A DNA stretch of 64,000 bases. It comes from Trachythela sp. YZ-2020 (taxonomy: Eukaryota; Cnidaria; Anthozoa; Malacalcyonacea; Clavulariidae). The notes under the pieces are model-generated. The model saw nothing but the letters and a program-made list of their open reading frames with translations. It made no database searches and was not told where the DNA came from. Positions 1 to 10,020 of this stretch are shown one piece after another (the stretch's first letter is position 1; each line of letters starts with the position of its first letter). The stretch is from NCBI GenBank assembly GCA_016169945.1, contig JADLSH010000358.1, forward strand, positions 4,559,001 through 4,623,000, given 5' to 3'. The position numbers and the translations under genes were made by a program.

Positions 1-415
1 AATTTATATATCTATGTCATGAAACGCTGAAAGCACCCAATCGATCGCAGTGTCTGTTTATATATAAACTATATATTCTGCTAATGTGCTATCGACTTTG
101 CTTGAGCTGTTAGTGCTGTAAAGCATGGAAGTCTTACATAGAGATGTCTTTAAAAGGTTTTTCTATCCATTCGCGTTTGCTTTCTCTTGCTGATTTCCAT
201 ATGTTGCATCAAGTGATGTTTCATGTATGGAGTGTATGCCGCTTGACGTTTGTGACTCGTGTGAACTTGACACAAAGTCACAGATATATAATTGATCGTC
301 TAAATTGCCTTACTGAATCATTCTGATTTGTGCAAGGTTTGACCTATTAAATAGGCTACTGTAGGCATAGAAATATGTTTTTATTCCTATTTTACAATGG
401 ACTTAATATTTTTGT
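1..415. other. No gene recognised
   Basis: AT-rich sequence with no convincing coding region, splice-bounded exon or repeat that I can match elsewhere in the window. Confidence 0.4.
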
Positions 416-1000
416 CTAGTCGCGTTCACATATTATTGTCAGAACAGACAGGGTCTCAGTTCTGCGCGCACTAAGACAAATATTCGAATGGCAATGAGTT
501 GAAATGAGTTGTGCTTTACATGTAGGTGACTCACATATCCAGCAAAGTAAGAACAGAAAGATGGAACGACGCTTTCGTTTTATAGCTTTCCAAATGCAAA
601 ATAATTTTGCGCACATGTATATATTAACGCTTTTATACACTACAAAAATATGCAAATTTCCTTGCGTGGCAGTGTCAAATTACTCATTGCAGTAAACATG
701 GGTTTCATGTGGGGATTCTAGCCTCCTCCGCAGGCAACTCTTGGGGAAAAAACTTGTAATGTAGCGAATATTATCGAATTTACTGTTCTTCACATTCGAT
801 AATATTCGATATTCGATAATATTCGCTACATTACAAGTTTATTACAAGTTTTTTGTCCAAGAGTTGCCTGGGGACGAGGCTATGGGGGTTCCTTGATATT
901 TTGAAATAGATGTTACAAAATTTGATGTCTTTCATGTTTCGTGATATATTTAGCTTGTCTCATCCTGCAAACTATGCTAGGGTATGCATCTACTGACAGC
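416..1000 (+). repeat. Solo copy of a fold-back arm
   Basis: This stretch matches, in the same orientation, the right arm of the fold-back element near 17.28-17.69 kb and, inverted, its left arm near 16.2-16.6 kb. Shared landmarks include the stretches around ATTCGAATGGCA, GTGACTCACATAT and AAACATGGGTTTCATGTG, ending near the string CATCCTGCAAACTATGC. It is interrupted by a palindromic MITE at 720-881. Small frames inside it are by-products. Confidence 0.75.
720..881. mobile_element. Palindromic MITE nested in the repeat
   Basis: About 160 bp with near-perfect terminal inverted symmetry: it opens with AGCCTCCTCCGCAGGCAACT and closes with the related inverse around GTTGCCTGGGGACGAGGCT. The centre is also palindromic (GCGAATATTATCGAAT against ATTCGATAATATTCGC). 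The fold-back arms at 16.3 and 17.5 kb lack it, so its boundaries are supported by comparison. The mobilising transposase is unknown. Confidence 0.7.
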
Positions 1001-1128
1001 GCGCAATGCCAATAATTACCGTCTACTGAATATAATTTGTGTTGCATATAATTGTGTGCATGTTTGTTTCAAGAAGCTAAAGATTAATAACAGTCCCCGC
1101 AGCATTCCCTACCTTGCAGGTACCCTAG

Positions 1129-1246
1129 TACTAAATATTAAAGCTCGCTCTCTCCGTGTATTTTATGTTATACTAAATATTAAAGCTCGCTCTCTCCGTG
1201 TATTTTATGTTATACTAAATATTAAAGCTCGCTCTCTCCGTGTATT
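1129..1246 (+). repeat. 42 bp tandem repeat, about 2.8 copies
   Basis: Nearly identical 42 bp units begin at 1129, 1171 and 1213, each starting TACTAAATATTAAAGCTCGC. Because 42 is divisible by three, a frame reads through them, but I see no gene. Confidence 0.9.
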
Positions 1247-1278
1247 AGACTATAAAGTGTGCGCAAGCCTCTGAGGAG

Positions 1279-1486
1279 AGTGGTTGGGCAATTGATAATT
1301 TTATAGTTAAAATTAACAAATCTTATCAATATTGTACCATTTTGTACAAAATAAAAGAAATATACAGTGTTGCGTATTACCATGGTTACAGTGATCGACT
1401 CAGTACTTCATGTTACAATAACTTTTGGGGGAGTAAATCGTGTGGTTCGAATGGACGAGGGGATTCTGCATGCATGTATTTCTAGT
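1279..1486 (+). repeat. Dispersed repeat R1, copy a
   Basis: Begins around GTTGGGCAATTGATAATTTT and runs to the stop codon of the ATPase pseudogene. An inverted copy lies at 26954-27285 and related copies at 41795-42025 and, more divergent, 63445-63600. Homology between copies a and b ends within a few bases of the ATPase stop codon (1482-1484), so this may be the terminal or 3' flanking region of the element that carried the ATPase. Confidence 0.8.
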
Positions 1487-2590
1487 ACATCTCTATGATA
1501 ACATATCCTTCGGGAATGTTACGGACCTCCTGTGCTCCCAAGGTGTAGTTTTGCCACTCGGGGATAGTTGCATCCGACCGGGTAATATACCGATGATGTG
1601 CAAGTTTAGGTTGTTTTCTTGCAGGCTTGGTTTCGATACCAGAGACCGGGGTGGGTGTAGTACTGTTCACTTTAGTTTGGGTGGTGAAGAGATAAACATG
1701 GCAGTCACCAAATACGTCCCCAAGAACTTGCTTATCGGTTGGTGTGTAAGGTTTGTTATCCACCAACAAGTATCCAAACGGTTTTTCGGTCTCTTTGCAA
1801 TAGGCGTTCATAAAGTGGATTCTATTCTTATCAAACATTCGTTCTCCAACAATTCCAATTTGTTTCCTGTCACTAGGACTTCGGAAGAGAGCAAGATATT
1901 GGGCATTTCGGCTAATATCTGCATTAAATTTCCCCTTAGGAAACATGTTCTGAAGGAAAAGGATAACACTAGCGTTTGTATGACGACCCTGGGTAAATAA
2001 TCGAGCTACCACAGGACTGTCTATCGCTTCGGCCATCAGATCATCCAGTATGATTATGTTGTTGTACTTGGTATTGATCTCACTCAGATCATCGGACAGC
2101 TCGGGAAGACCTCTCTCAAACCGGATGCTTTTCCCAAGGGATTTTCTCAAGTCATCGTAACGATCTTGCCATTGATTGTAGCACCAAATAATGCGAATAC
2201 TTCTCTGCTCCTCGTACACGATAAGATTGTTTTCCAACATTTGTTGGACAAAATACGTTTTTCCACTTAGACTCGGACCCACGACCATTGGCGAAAATTT
2301 ATGGCGGAAGTTGAATTCCGGATAGGGTTTGGCGGTCAAAGATGCTGTTGCTTGTACCGCTATTGGTTTCTTAGCTGGCAATGAGCGTGCACTTCGGCTT
2401 TTAGGAGAACGCTTTTCTCCTGTTGTATGAGGCCTTTCGGAGTTCGTATATGGAGAATGCCATGACGACACCTGTGCGTGCTTAAGAACGTGTTGTCTCT
2501 CCATAGATAGTAAGCCGAAAGATGTGTACTGATGTTCTTTAAATTAGGCCGGCTGCAAACCGGACAGGCCCGAGGAAATCGTCTCGGCAT
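1482..2590 (-). pseudogene. Virus-like FtsK/HerA-type packaging ATPase, frameshifted
   Basis: The open frame 2504-1482 encodes 340 residues with a Walker A motif GPSLSGKT (about residues 76-83) and a Walker B motif NIIILDDLM (about 149-157), followed by a conserved stretch around QGRHTNASVIL. This is the genome-packaging ATPase pattern of adintovirus/Polinton-type DNA viruses and related virus-like elements; the exact family is inference. A second frame beginning with ATG at 2588-2590 encodes a C2H2-type knuckle (CPVCSRPNLKNISTHL) whose natural continuation is the ATPase frame. A small indel near 2500-2512 separates them, so I read this as one gene with an N-terminal zinc finger, now broken. 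The stop codon lies inside repeat R1. It is divergent from the zinc-finger/acidic gene at 3.2-3.8 kb. The ATPase call is confident; the host element and viral origin are less so. Confidence 0.8.
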
Positions 2591-2659
2591 GAGTTCTCCC
2601 TCAAATGATTCAAGTTTATATATAAATACAGTTCAAAATATAAATGCTTTAAGGGTTTG

Positions 2660-3130
2660 CAAGGATTCTGGGGGATTGTGTAGCGGTTCACTGGGGGTTC
2701 TCTCGGGGTTCTGTAGGGGTTCTGTATGGGTTCTGTAGGGGTTCTGTAGGGGTTCTGTATGGGGTTCTCTCGGGGTTCTGTAGAGGTTCTGTAGGGGTTC
2801 TGTAGGGGTTCTGTTGGGGTTCTCTGGGGGTTCTCTCTGGGTTCTGTAGGGGTTCTGTAGGGGTTCTGTAGGGGTTATCTCGGCATTCTCTCGGGATTCT
2901 CTCGGGGTTCTCTCGGGGTCCTCTTGGGGTTCTCTCGGGGTTCTGTATGGGTTCTCTCGGGGTTCTGTATGGGTTCTCTCGGGGTTCTCTCCGGGTTCTC
3001 TCCGGGTTCTCTCCAGGTTCTCTCGGGGTTCTGTAGGGGTTCTCCCGGGGTTCTGTAGGGGTTCCCTGGGGGTTCTCTCGGGGTTCTGTAGGGGTTTCCT
3101 GGCGGTCCTGCAGGGGTTTTCTCGGAGTCG
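2660..3130. repeat. G-rich 12 bp minisatellite between two divergent genes
   Basis: About 470 bp of degenerate 11-13 bp units of the type GGGGTTCTGTAG and GGGGTTCTCTC. The array sits in the intergenic space between the ATPase pseudogene (-) and the zinc-finger pseudogene (+), where their promoters would be expected. The long minus-strand frame through it (2633-3259) is a low-complexity Arg/Glu/Pro/Asn/Thr repeat and probably not a protein. Confidence 0.9.
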
Positions 3131-3196
3131 ACGTATGAGAGCTTTAAGCGCCTGCTCATAAAAGTGCCGTGCTACTGAAAAGCAAGTCATTTCTGA

Positions 3197-3794
3197 AGAG
3201 TCGGTGCTAGCCAATTTTGCGGAAAGCAATTTAACCGTGGTTTCAATTTGCGTAGACACGAAAAGGAGTACTGTCCACTACGGGATCAAGAGAGGGATAT
3301 GTCAGACACGAATAGTCAGACAATGGATTCCGAAGATGATGGTTCGACAACTTCAACACATGGGTCTGAAAGTTTGACGACAATAGATGAGGAGTCAGAA
3401 ACTGAGGAGGAAGAAAAGGATCCTTGGAATGCCATTGGTAGAGGAGGCAAAACAGAGAAATTACACGATTTATGAGGAAATGAAAAATAATTTTATTGAT
3501 AGTGGTTTTGATGAAGAATCTGCTATTAACAAAGCTTACTCCAACATTCTGCCTAAGCTCCAAAAGGAACTAGAAAGTATCTATATGGAACGCCTTTTGT
3601 GGATGAAACAACTAAAGAAAGATCCAGTACATAGGAAGATAATGCAGACAAGAAATGCTTTTGTCGAAAACGATTACTTTGATCCAGAAGAAGCTATAGA
3701 AGCAGCTGTTGATAAGAGAAAGTTTCTCATTAGAACACTTTTAAAAGGCTACAGTTTTAATGACGGGAACGATGACGAAGAAAGCGATGATTAA
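3197..3794 (+). pseudogene. Zinc-finger / acidic / helical protein, frameshifted
   Basis: From 3209 the frame reads a C2HC-type finger with the core FCGKQFNRGFNLRRHEKEYC, in which the expected first cysteine codon is AGC (Ser). A Ser/Thr/Asp/Glu-rich acidic region (to about 3420) ending in the motif DPW follows. A one-base indel near 3430-3440 then moves the reading into the frame that ends at 3794. That frame encodes a charged, helical domain with the blocks DPVHRKIMQTR and AAVDKRKF and an acidic tail. I recall similar proteins as multi-copy, uncharacterised families in cnidarian genomes, but their function is unknown to me. Its position beside a packaging ATPase suggests both came from the same virus-like element. 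Missing zinc ligand and frameshift argue for a dead copy. Confidence 0.6.
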
Positions 3795-3923
3795 ACTGTT
3801 CCACAAAAAACTACATATTACTCTTTGTATCGCAAAGTTTCTCCTACAGAACCCCACGTATTTAAAAATATTTATTAACATAGTTGTAATCTTATCATTA
3901 TATACTTGTAATTACTTTTAAGC

Positions 3924-3929
3924 AATAAA
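3924..3929 (+). terminator. Poly(A) signal AATAAA
   Basis: AATAAA lies 130 bp beyond the stop codon of the zinc-finger/acidic pseudogene, in AT-rich sequence. It fits a transcript end but is a common hexamer in such DNA. Confidence 0.4.
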
Positions 3930-3971
3930 ATGTACAAAAACTTAATCTCTGTGTTTATCATTGTGTCAAAA

Positions 3972-4454
3972 CTAATTTGTCGCGGGACTATTCATGACGT
4001 CATGTGGCGTGACAAATATTACGCGACAATTCTTTATGATCTCACCCTCCTGTGACGTCATCACTCTAAACATATCCTGAATACTAATTACTTCCGACCC
4101 CATATGGGGGCGGTTACCTACTGGGCTCCTATCTTTCTCCGTAATCCACCTTCCCAATGTACGCCAATCACTGTTTCCCATGTCATGTATTTTTATCTTC
4201 TTAATCGATGGTTTACTCTCAAACGCGGTTACTGGTTTCGCTAATATTGTATAATGGTTTGAGGCTCCTATTGTAGGTAATCGAGTTAAGTCAAATATCT
4301 TAGACTTAGGCTTATTCGTGAACAGCCAATCTAGAGCTCCAGAATCCCTCGTTTTAAATTTCACTAGTTGCTTCAAGTGGTTTGCCTGAGCTATTTCTTT
4401 TGACTGGAGTCCAGTGGAATTAGGGTTGAAATCACCAGTCCAATTTTTTCTGGA
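3972..4454 (-). pseudogene. LINE endonuclease C-terminal fragment
   Basis: Reads TGDFNPNSTG near 4430 and then the block DSGALDWLFTNKP, followed by IGASNHYTILAKP. This is the end of an APE-type (EEP) endonuclease domain of a non-LTR retrotransposon: the D-x-N of the GDFN motif, and the SNH pattern in place of the usual S-D-H. The catalytic SDH aspartate therefore appears to be Asn here. No RT domain follows, so this is a truncated remnant. Confidence 0.65.
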
Positions 4455-5304
4455 CGTGGTGTCGTTTTAGGGTAGTGTTCTCATGTCTTCGACTACTAGG
4501 TTGTTTTTTTGAAGCTACGGCTGCCATATTTGCCACTAAAGCGCGCAAAAACTGGCAAAATGTGACCTTTCAATAACGTTACATGACGTCTGAAACTTTA
4601 CCTCGTTCCTCCTTTTCCTGAGCTTAGTTCAGTGAACTCTACGTAAACTGGAACGTTTAAAACAGGCCTTAGTTACATCATGACCTTATATGGCTGTTGT
4701 TTTTCTACAGTTTTGTTATTGACATATTATAATGGTGGTTTCATATTATGAGAAGTGGAAGACTCTTTAGTTATAGTGTGTGTTTTATTGCTTAACAACG
4801 AATTGACGCTAAATACCTAAGGTTCGGTGTTCTATAAACATTATATATTTCCAGTCAAGCTTATATTTTAATCACAATACATAAAGACCAACTACCTTTT
4901 ATATACAACCATATTTTCATAATACATTAGCAATTATATGCCAAGAAATTTCATTGAACTATATTTTCGATTAAAGAACGCATATTAGTTGAGATTTACT
5001 ATATTCTTGGCATCTCGCTTGATAGTTGAACGTTGAAGGGTTTTTGTAGATGTAGATTTCGAGCGAACATTATATACATATTTAGACCTAACCAGGAGCA
5101 GTTGCTAAAAATGCAACTATAGGCCCTCTAATCTCGTACCGCGAGCCTTCATGCGATCCTCGGCTGGAGGCTCTGGGGAACGACGGTTGATAATCAGGTT
5201 TGATTGATTGTTTGTTAATTTCTCGTACCCATTCTCTCTTACCTCCATTCTGTACTAAATTAATATTGTACGTGCTAAATTTGCCATATTTCATGCAGGC
5301 CATT
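4455..5304. other. No gene recognised
   Basis: AT-rich sequence without a convincing exon. A segment at about 5085-5130 has an inverted relative at about 8067-8113 (shared core around CCAGGAGCAGTTGC). Confidence 0.4.
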
Positions 5305-5490
5305 TTGCCTTCTAAGCAATAGAAAAAATACATCGCAGAAATTTTAAAAAATTATTGTACAGTATTGCATGTATAAAAATGATGAAATGTGTTCCCGTTG
5401 CCTTCTAATCACTAGAAAAGATACATCGTAGAAATTTTAAATTGTTATTGTACAGTATTGGATGTACAAAAACGATGAAATGTGTTCCCG
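5305..5490 (+). repeat. 93 bp tandem duplication
   Basis: Two diverged copies, from 5305 and 5398, both opening TTGCCTTCTAA and ending GAAATGTGTTCCCG. Confidence 0.85.
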
Positions 5491-5499
5491 AACGAAAAA

Positions 5500-5825
5500 C
5501 ATCATGAAACCATTTGAACAGGTTATTTGTTGGTGCATGGTATTTGAGATTTAAATGTATTCCATTATGCCATATTTCATTGCCATTTTGTCGTAATCAG
5601 TATTACGGACGCATCTTGGATATCCTAAATCATTTTACTACATACTAGACGTACATCATTCACATCATGAAACCATTTGAACAGGTTATTTGTTGGTGCA
5701 TGGTATTTGAGATTTAAATGTATTCCATTATGCCATATTTCATTGCCATTTTGTCGTAATCAGTATTACGGACGCATCTTGGATATCTTAAATCATTTTA
5801 CTACATACTAGACGTACATCATTCA
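5500..5825 (+). repeat. 163 bp tandem duplication
   Basis: Two almost identical copies beginning at 5500 and 5663 with CATCATGAAACCATTTGAAC. The near identity implies a recent duplication. Confidence 0.95.
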
Positions 5826-5998
5826 TGAACCATGAATTCTAAAGATCGTATGCACTCAGCAACGAATATATACAAGCTATAATATAATTATACCAACTAT
5901 ATGTGGTATTTGGAATTTTAGTATATTTTCATTCTTCGATGTTTCCACTTTAATAAAAATATGGCTAAACATCTCGACCTTCATGCACTGACTTATAC

Positions 5999-7250
5999 CA
6001 GGGCGACTATAAGATAGGGCGGCGAAACGGCTAGATAATGTCGTGATCAATGTGTGATGCGCTTTGGGACTGGGACGACGCGGCCCCTGTGTAACTTTTA
6101 AAAAAACAACGAGTGGAAAAAACTCCAGGTGGATCGAGTAAATGATTAATATTTTAAAAAGTATTCAGTCGATTGTTGCTGTATTTTTTCAAGATGTTAT
6201 TCAAGCCTTTTAGCGTTCATACAACAAGTTTTAAGGCGTTCTGTACTATCTAACATATAAAATTTTGTGTTTTAAATCTCGAAACATTTGTGACTTCCCT
6301 GTCCAATTTCGCCCCGCTCGCAAAACAATTTACAAATTTCGTACCTTAGAATCGAGCTAGAACGTAGCTTTTTTTAAGATAACACTGCCACGAATTAAAC
6401 TTTATTCCTATAGCATGTCAACTGCAGCATAAAAATTGGGTTGTAGTGTAAAAATTTCTCAGGTTCGACTGTTTTAGTGAAACTTCGCTTATTTCAAAGG
6501 TAGTCAAACACACTAAGACCACTTTTGCAATTTCAATCTACACAAAAATATATACGCTTCTTACCATAAGAACATCATTTGCCAAAAACAAACATTTGAA
6601 GAGATATTGTCGATTTTGTAAAGACGAAGGGTCATTCCATCCATCACGAGAGCTTCGGCAGTTCCAACTCCGGTTGGTTTTATAAAAAATTCAACCGCTT
6701 CTTTTGGCACCAGAACTTAGTAAATCCCAGGGCAGTTAGACCATTAATAGATGTATATTTGGTATAAATACCGTTTCTTAATTTTTTGAACTTTTTTTGC
6801 TACCTGCCATTGAATGCGCACCAACCGGTCATTTAAATGGGGAAAGTATGACAGGCAATAGACAAATTTGGCTAACGCTGTTTACATCAGTGTGTTTACG
6901 TCGTTGCTACCCAATTCACAACTTCGGATAACTCACATGCCTGGTTACTATTGTTCTAGTTTGCGAAAACATTGAATAGAACAAAAGTAACTAAGCATTA
7001 GAATTATGTATAAGAGCTATTCACTCATGTAGATCATTCTAATGCTTAGTAACCTTTGTTCTATTCAATGTTTTCCCGAACTAGAACAATAGTAATTTCT
7101 GGCCTGTGTATATAACAAATTTGTGATAATTTTCTTTAACAAATAAAAATGTCTCCACATGCATAAGAAGAATATTTGGTGGGTCCCGCGCATCACACAT
7201 TGATCAGGGGTTACATTGCCGTTTCGCCGCCCTATCTTATAGTCGCCCTG
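5999..7250. mobile_element. 1.25 kb non-autonomous DNA transposon with long TIRs
   Basis: Both ends begin CAGGGCGACTATAAGATAGG and stay similar for about 70 bp, sharing a further block around GATCAATGTGTGATGCGC. No transposase frame lies inside. I do not see a convincing target-site duplication, so the superfamily is open. It contains a smaller hairpin at 6945-7095. Confidence 0.8.
6945..7095. mobile_element. 150 bp hairpin nested in the TIR element
   Basis: The left half starts TTACTATTGTTCTAG and the right half ends with the inverse CTAGAACAATAGTAA. About 55 bp on each side pair, around the shared core ACATTGAATAGAACAAA. It is probably a MITE or a fold-back remnant. Confidence 0.65.
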
Positions 7251-7408
7251 ATCTGGACTGAGTGCTGATTAAACATGACATGAAATGAATGTTTTTGTGA
7301 ATTTGTTACGCTATTTGCGAGTGTTTTTTTTAAACATGCCCAACTTAAAAGTCCTTTAATTGACAATTGAAAACATACTTATTTTCAATATTTCAATGCA
7401 GGTTCAAG

Positions 7409-7511
7409 ATGATGTCACCGACATCAAGAACAAGGACCCTTGTTCTCGCTTTTCTCTCATCCTTGGTTATGATATACATTCTGGTGTTTGGATTTACCGA
7501 ATTCAAGAAAG
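7409..7511 (+). CDS. Glycosyltransferase, exon 1 (membrane anchor)
   Basis: A TTTCAATGCAG acceptor (AG at 7400-7401) precedes a short exon with tandem ATGs. The donor AAAG|GTAATA follows at 7511/7512. From the first ATG (7409) it encodes 34 residues plus one base: a short tail MMSPTSRTRT, a hydrophobic span of about 19 residues starting LVLAFLSSLV, and a short stem TEFKK. This is the layout of a Golgi type II glycosyltransferase anchor. It ends in phase 1, matching exactly the acceptor of the catalytic exon at 25170. The acceptor upstream implies at least one more 5' exon, untranslated and probably outside or unrecognised in this window. Joining it to the exon at 25.17 kb is inference from phase, topology and strand. 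Confidence 0.7.
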
Positions 7512-7616
7512 GTAATATTTTCTTTAAACCTGGATAAACCGACCATGAGGAAAGGTATATTAATGAGCATGCTAGAATTTGCATGATGATTTTTCAAATC
7601 TTATGGCTTGATTAAG

Positions 7617-7813
7617 GTGCCTCGATACCTCTCTCCTCCGTAGAGGCTTTTATAGGCGCGCGAATGAAGGAAGAGGAATGTTCCGTTTCTCCGCGCCCGC
7701 GCTCCGAATTTTAGCGGTTTCATTATATTACCGTTTAGCGCATTTTATTTATTACCATCTAGCGTATTATACTTAGGTGATCGAAAGCCTCTGCGGAGGA
7801 GAGCCTCGATGCA
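7617..7813. mobile_element. About 200 bp MITE
   Basis: The left end reads GCCTCGATACCTCTCTCCTC and the right end carries the inverse around GGAGGAGAGCCTCGATGC. Both have an adjacent GTAGAGGCTTT/AAAGCCTCTGC block. It has no coding capacity and lies 105 bp inside the intron from exon 1. Confidence 0.7.
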
Positions 7814-9370
7814 GTTTTCAAAAACTCATGCTTATCATAGTTTGTCGACATTATGGAATTTCATAATTATAGATTTTATGCAGCAGATCTCAGGGTGTTG
7901 AAATATTTTAATGTTTCAGTTTCAGCAACACACGCGTAAGAAAAAATCTAAACTAGATTTCTCAGCAACGCCTCCCAGAATTACCATACTAAATGAGCCC
8001 AAAAGAGCACTCAGTAGGCCCCTGAGGTCCTATTTTCAGACCCGTAGCCGCAATATCAATTCCTGCCAGAGGGCCTAAGTTGAATTTTTCGCAACTGCTC
8101 CTGGCTAGGTCTAAAATAAGTACGCTATAGCGTACATGCGTGTACTGGGATTGTAAGTTTGAGGACACAGATGCTGAATGCGGATAAAAAGCATGAAAAT
8201 GAAATGCAACAATTTTATTTGAAATATATTACAAAACAACATATGTTTCTTAATTATACTGAATACATCAGTATTATTTTTCATAGAGATTAACATTGCA
8301 CATTTAGACGGATTTTATTACATACTTCACGTTTTGCAATATTTTTAGTATGAAAAAATGTTAAGACTGTAAGCAATATCTCGACAATTTCGCATATTTT
8401 TGGTTCGTTATTTGGACATTTAATTAACTCACTTCACTAAAACGTAGGTTAATTTGCGTTTGAAATGATGGCGATTGTGCATCAGTTTTAATGCTTTTGT
8501 GTGAATGAATAATTTGCGCCAAATTTTAAGATTTTCCAAAGGTCCACCACCTTGACCTTGACATGACACCTGATACACGCTATCGAATTATTGTCTATCA
8601 TGATGTTCATGAATGTTTTGCTGTGTCGCTAGCGATTCCTAGTATTTTCCTTATAAAATTTGTACAAAGTAATTAAAGCTGTAATTTTGTACCGGTCTGA
8701 CGCTCGTACCAATTGAGTTATCGTGCACTTAAAAATATTTGAACTTGTGCTTGAGATGTTAAATATAATACATTATCGTTGGAGAACTTTCAATTATATC
8801 CATGTCATATTTGTATGATAAGACTTTAAGCTAAGCCGAAGGCACAACAGCACTCATCGCTATATTTCGTAAGAACCCAAATGAAAATGTAGTCTTATTC
8901 AAGTCTAATTCAAACACAAGGACTTGCTCGATTTAATATAACATTTACAAGTGCTCGTATACATATTATTTTTTATCGGCGACGACAATCAATGTGCAGC
9001 ACCTTTTAAATATAAGCAACTATCGGCTCAACTGACCTCGAGTTGACAGCCGAGGGGTCCGTCACGGCAGAAATCTCGTACACTCGATTCAGAAATCAGG
9101 TTCAGAAATCACGAAATGACTGAAATCAACTAGAAATAAGATGATTTCGAAGTCAGAAATCACAAAGATACTAATGAAAGGCTTGAATAGTGGGACTGTG
9201 GGAACGAAATTGTGACCTTTTTGCGTTTTTCTGACGATATTTTATAATTTTCACGATATTCCGATTTCAAATTACTCCAGAGTTTGAGGAAATGCTTTAC
9301 AAACATTAAAATATACCAACACTGCTGTAACTAATATCTTCCGAAAAAAGCTGTGGACGTTTCTTTCGAA
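7814..9370. other. No gene recognised
   Basis: AT-rich intron sequence. I see only the inverted relative of the 5.1 kb segment (about 8067-8113) and a short imprecise repeat of the words CAGAAATCA near 9090-9170. Confidence 0.4.
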
Positions 9371-10020
9371 TTACTCATACGACTGTTCATCGTCGTAACA
9401 TACCGTTGCTTGATTCTTCGGTATCGGTTTTATCTCGTTTCCCGTTGTTCTCGACTCTTTTCCTTTCGTGGAGTGCTTTACAGTGCAGTCCTGGACACGA
9501 CAGAGCGACTTCTTATGAAAATCTTTAACGAAATGGTTTGGTGTAAGGCAGTTGATAGACAGTTTCTTCAAACGAACAAATTTGTATCGTTCGTCAACGC
9601 TCATCTTCTTAAACTTGTCGCACTGAGACAGCCGATGGTTCGCATTACAGGAAGGACAACTAATCGGTTTGCCTTTGGTTGCAGTTTCGACCAACGAGGA
9701 TCGTCCTTGTTCGCCTTGGATAGCGTAGTTTCTGACGTTTTGGTAAAATTGCCTTTTGTTGCTTGGAGTGTCTGCACATCTAGCATCGCTGGTGATTTTT
9801 CCAAGGATAGGGTGATTTGCCACTCGCTCTCTATTTTCGATGAACTCCGCAATGTCCTTCAATTTGACGTCTCGCTCTTCCCTTTGCATTATAGAGTCGA
9901 CGGTTTCACGCCACTTTAACTTCAAAGTGAATGGTAACCGTTCAACGATTTTCCTCATGCTGTCGGAGGTTTCAAGCCTGTTAACGTAGCCGATTTCTTG
10001 CAGCGTATTCTTACAGTGTG
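9371..10020 (-). pseudogene. BEL/Pao gag, C-terminal part
   Basis: From about 10020 the minus strand reads SCKNTLQEIGYVNRLETSDS and continues through MRKIVERLPFTLKLKWRETV to ANHPILGKI. That is the DUF1759-type gag core of BEL/Pao retrotransposons. It then reaches two cysteine/histidine knuckles: CPSCNANHRLSQC, and a second around CLTPNHFVKDFHKKSLC. The frame ends at 9371 before any protease or RT. The other half of the gag lies at 13045-13473, so the gene is split by a LINE insertion. Frameshifts and truncation make it a relic. Confidence 0.75.

Noticed and set aside
1129..1246. CRISPR-like array
   Set aside because: The units are contiguous tandem repeats with no distinct spacers, in a eukaryotic context. 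The same applies to 62119-62232.
1440..2000. A 186-residue frame on the plus strand
   Set aside because: It is antisense to the ATPase, whose frame has clear motifs.
2633..3259. A 208-residue Arg/Pro/Glu/Asn-rich protein
   Set aside because: It is wholly encoded by a degenerate minisatellite, with no unique domain and no supporting signals.
9353..9919. A 188-residue plus-strand protein
   Set aside because: It is the mirror of the BEL/Pao gag frame with zinc knuckles on the other strand.
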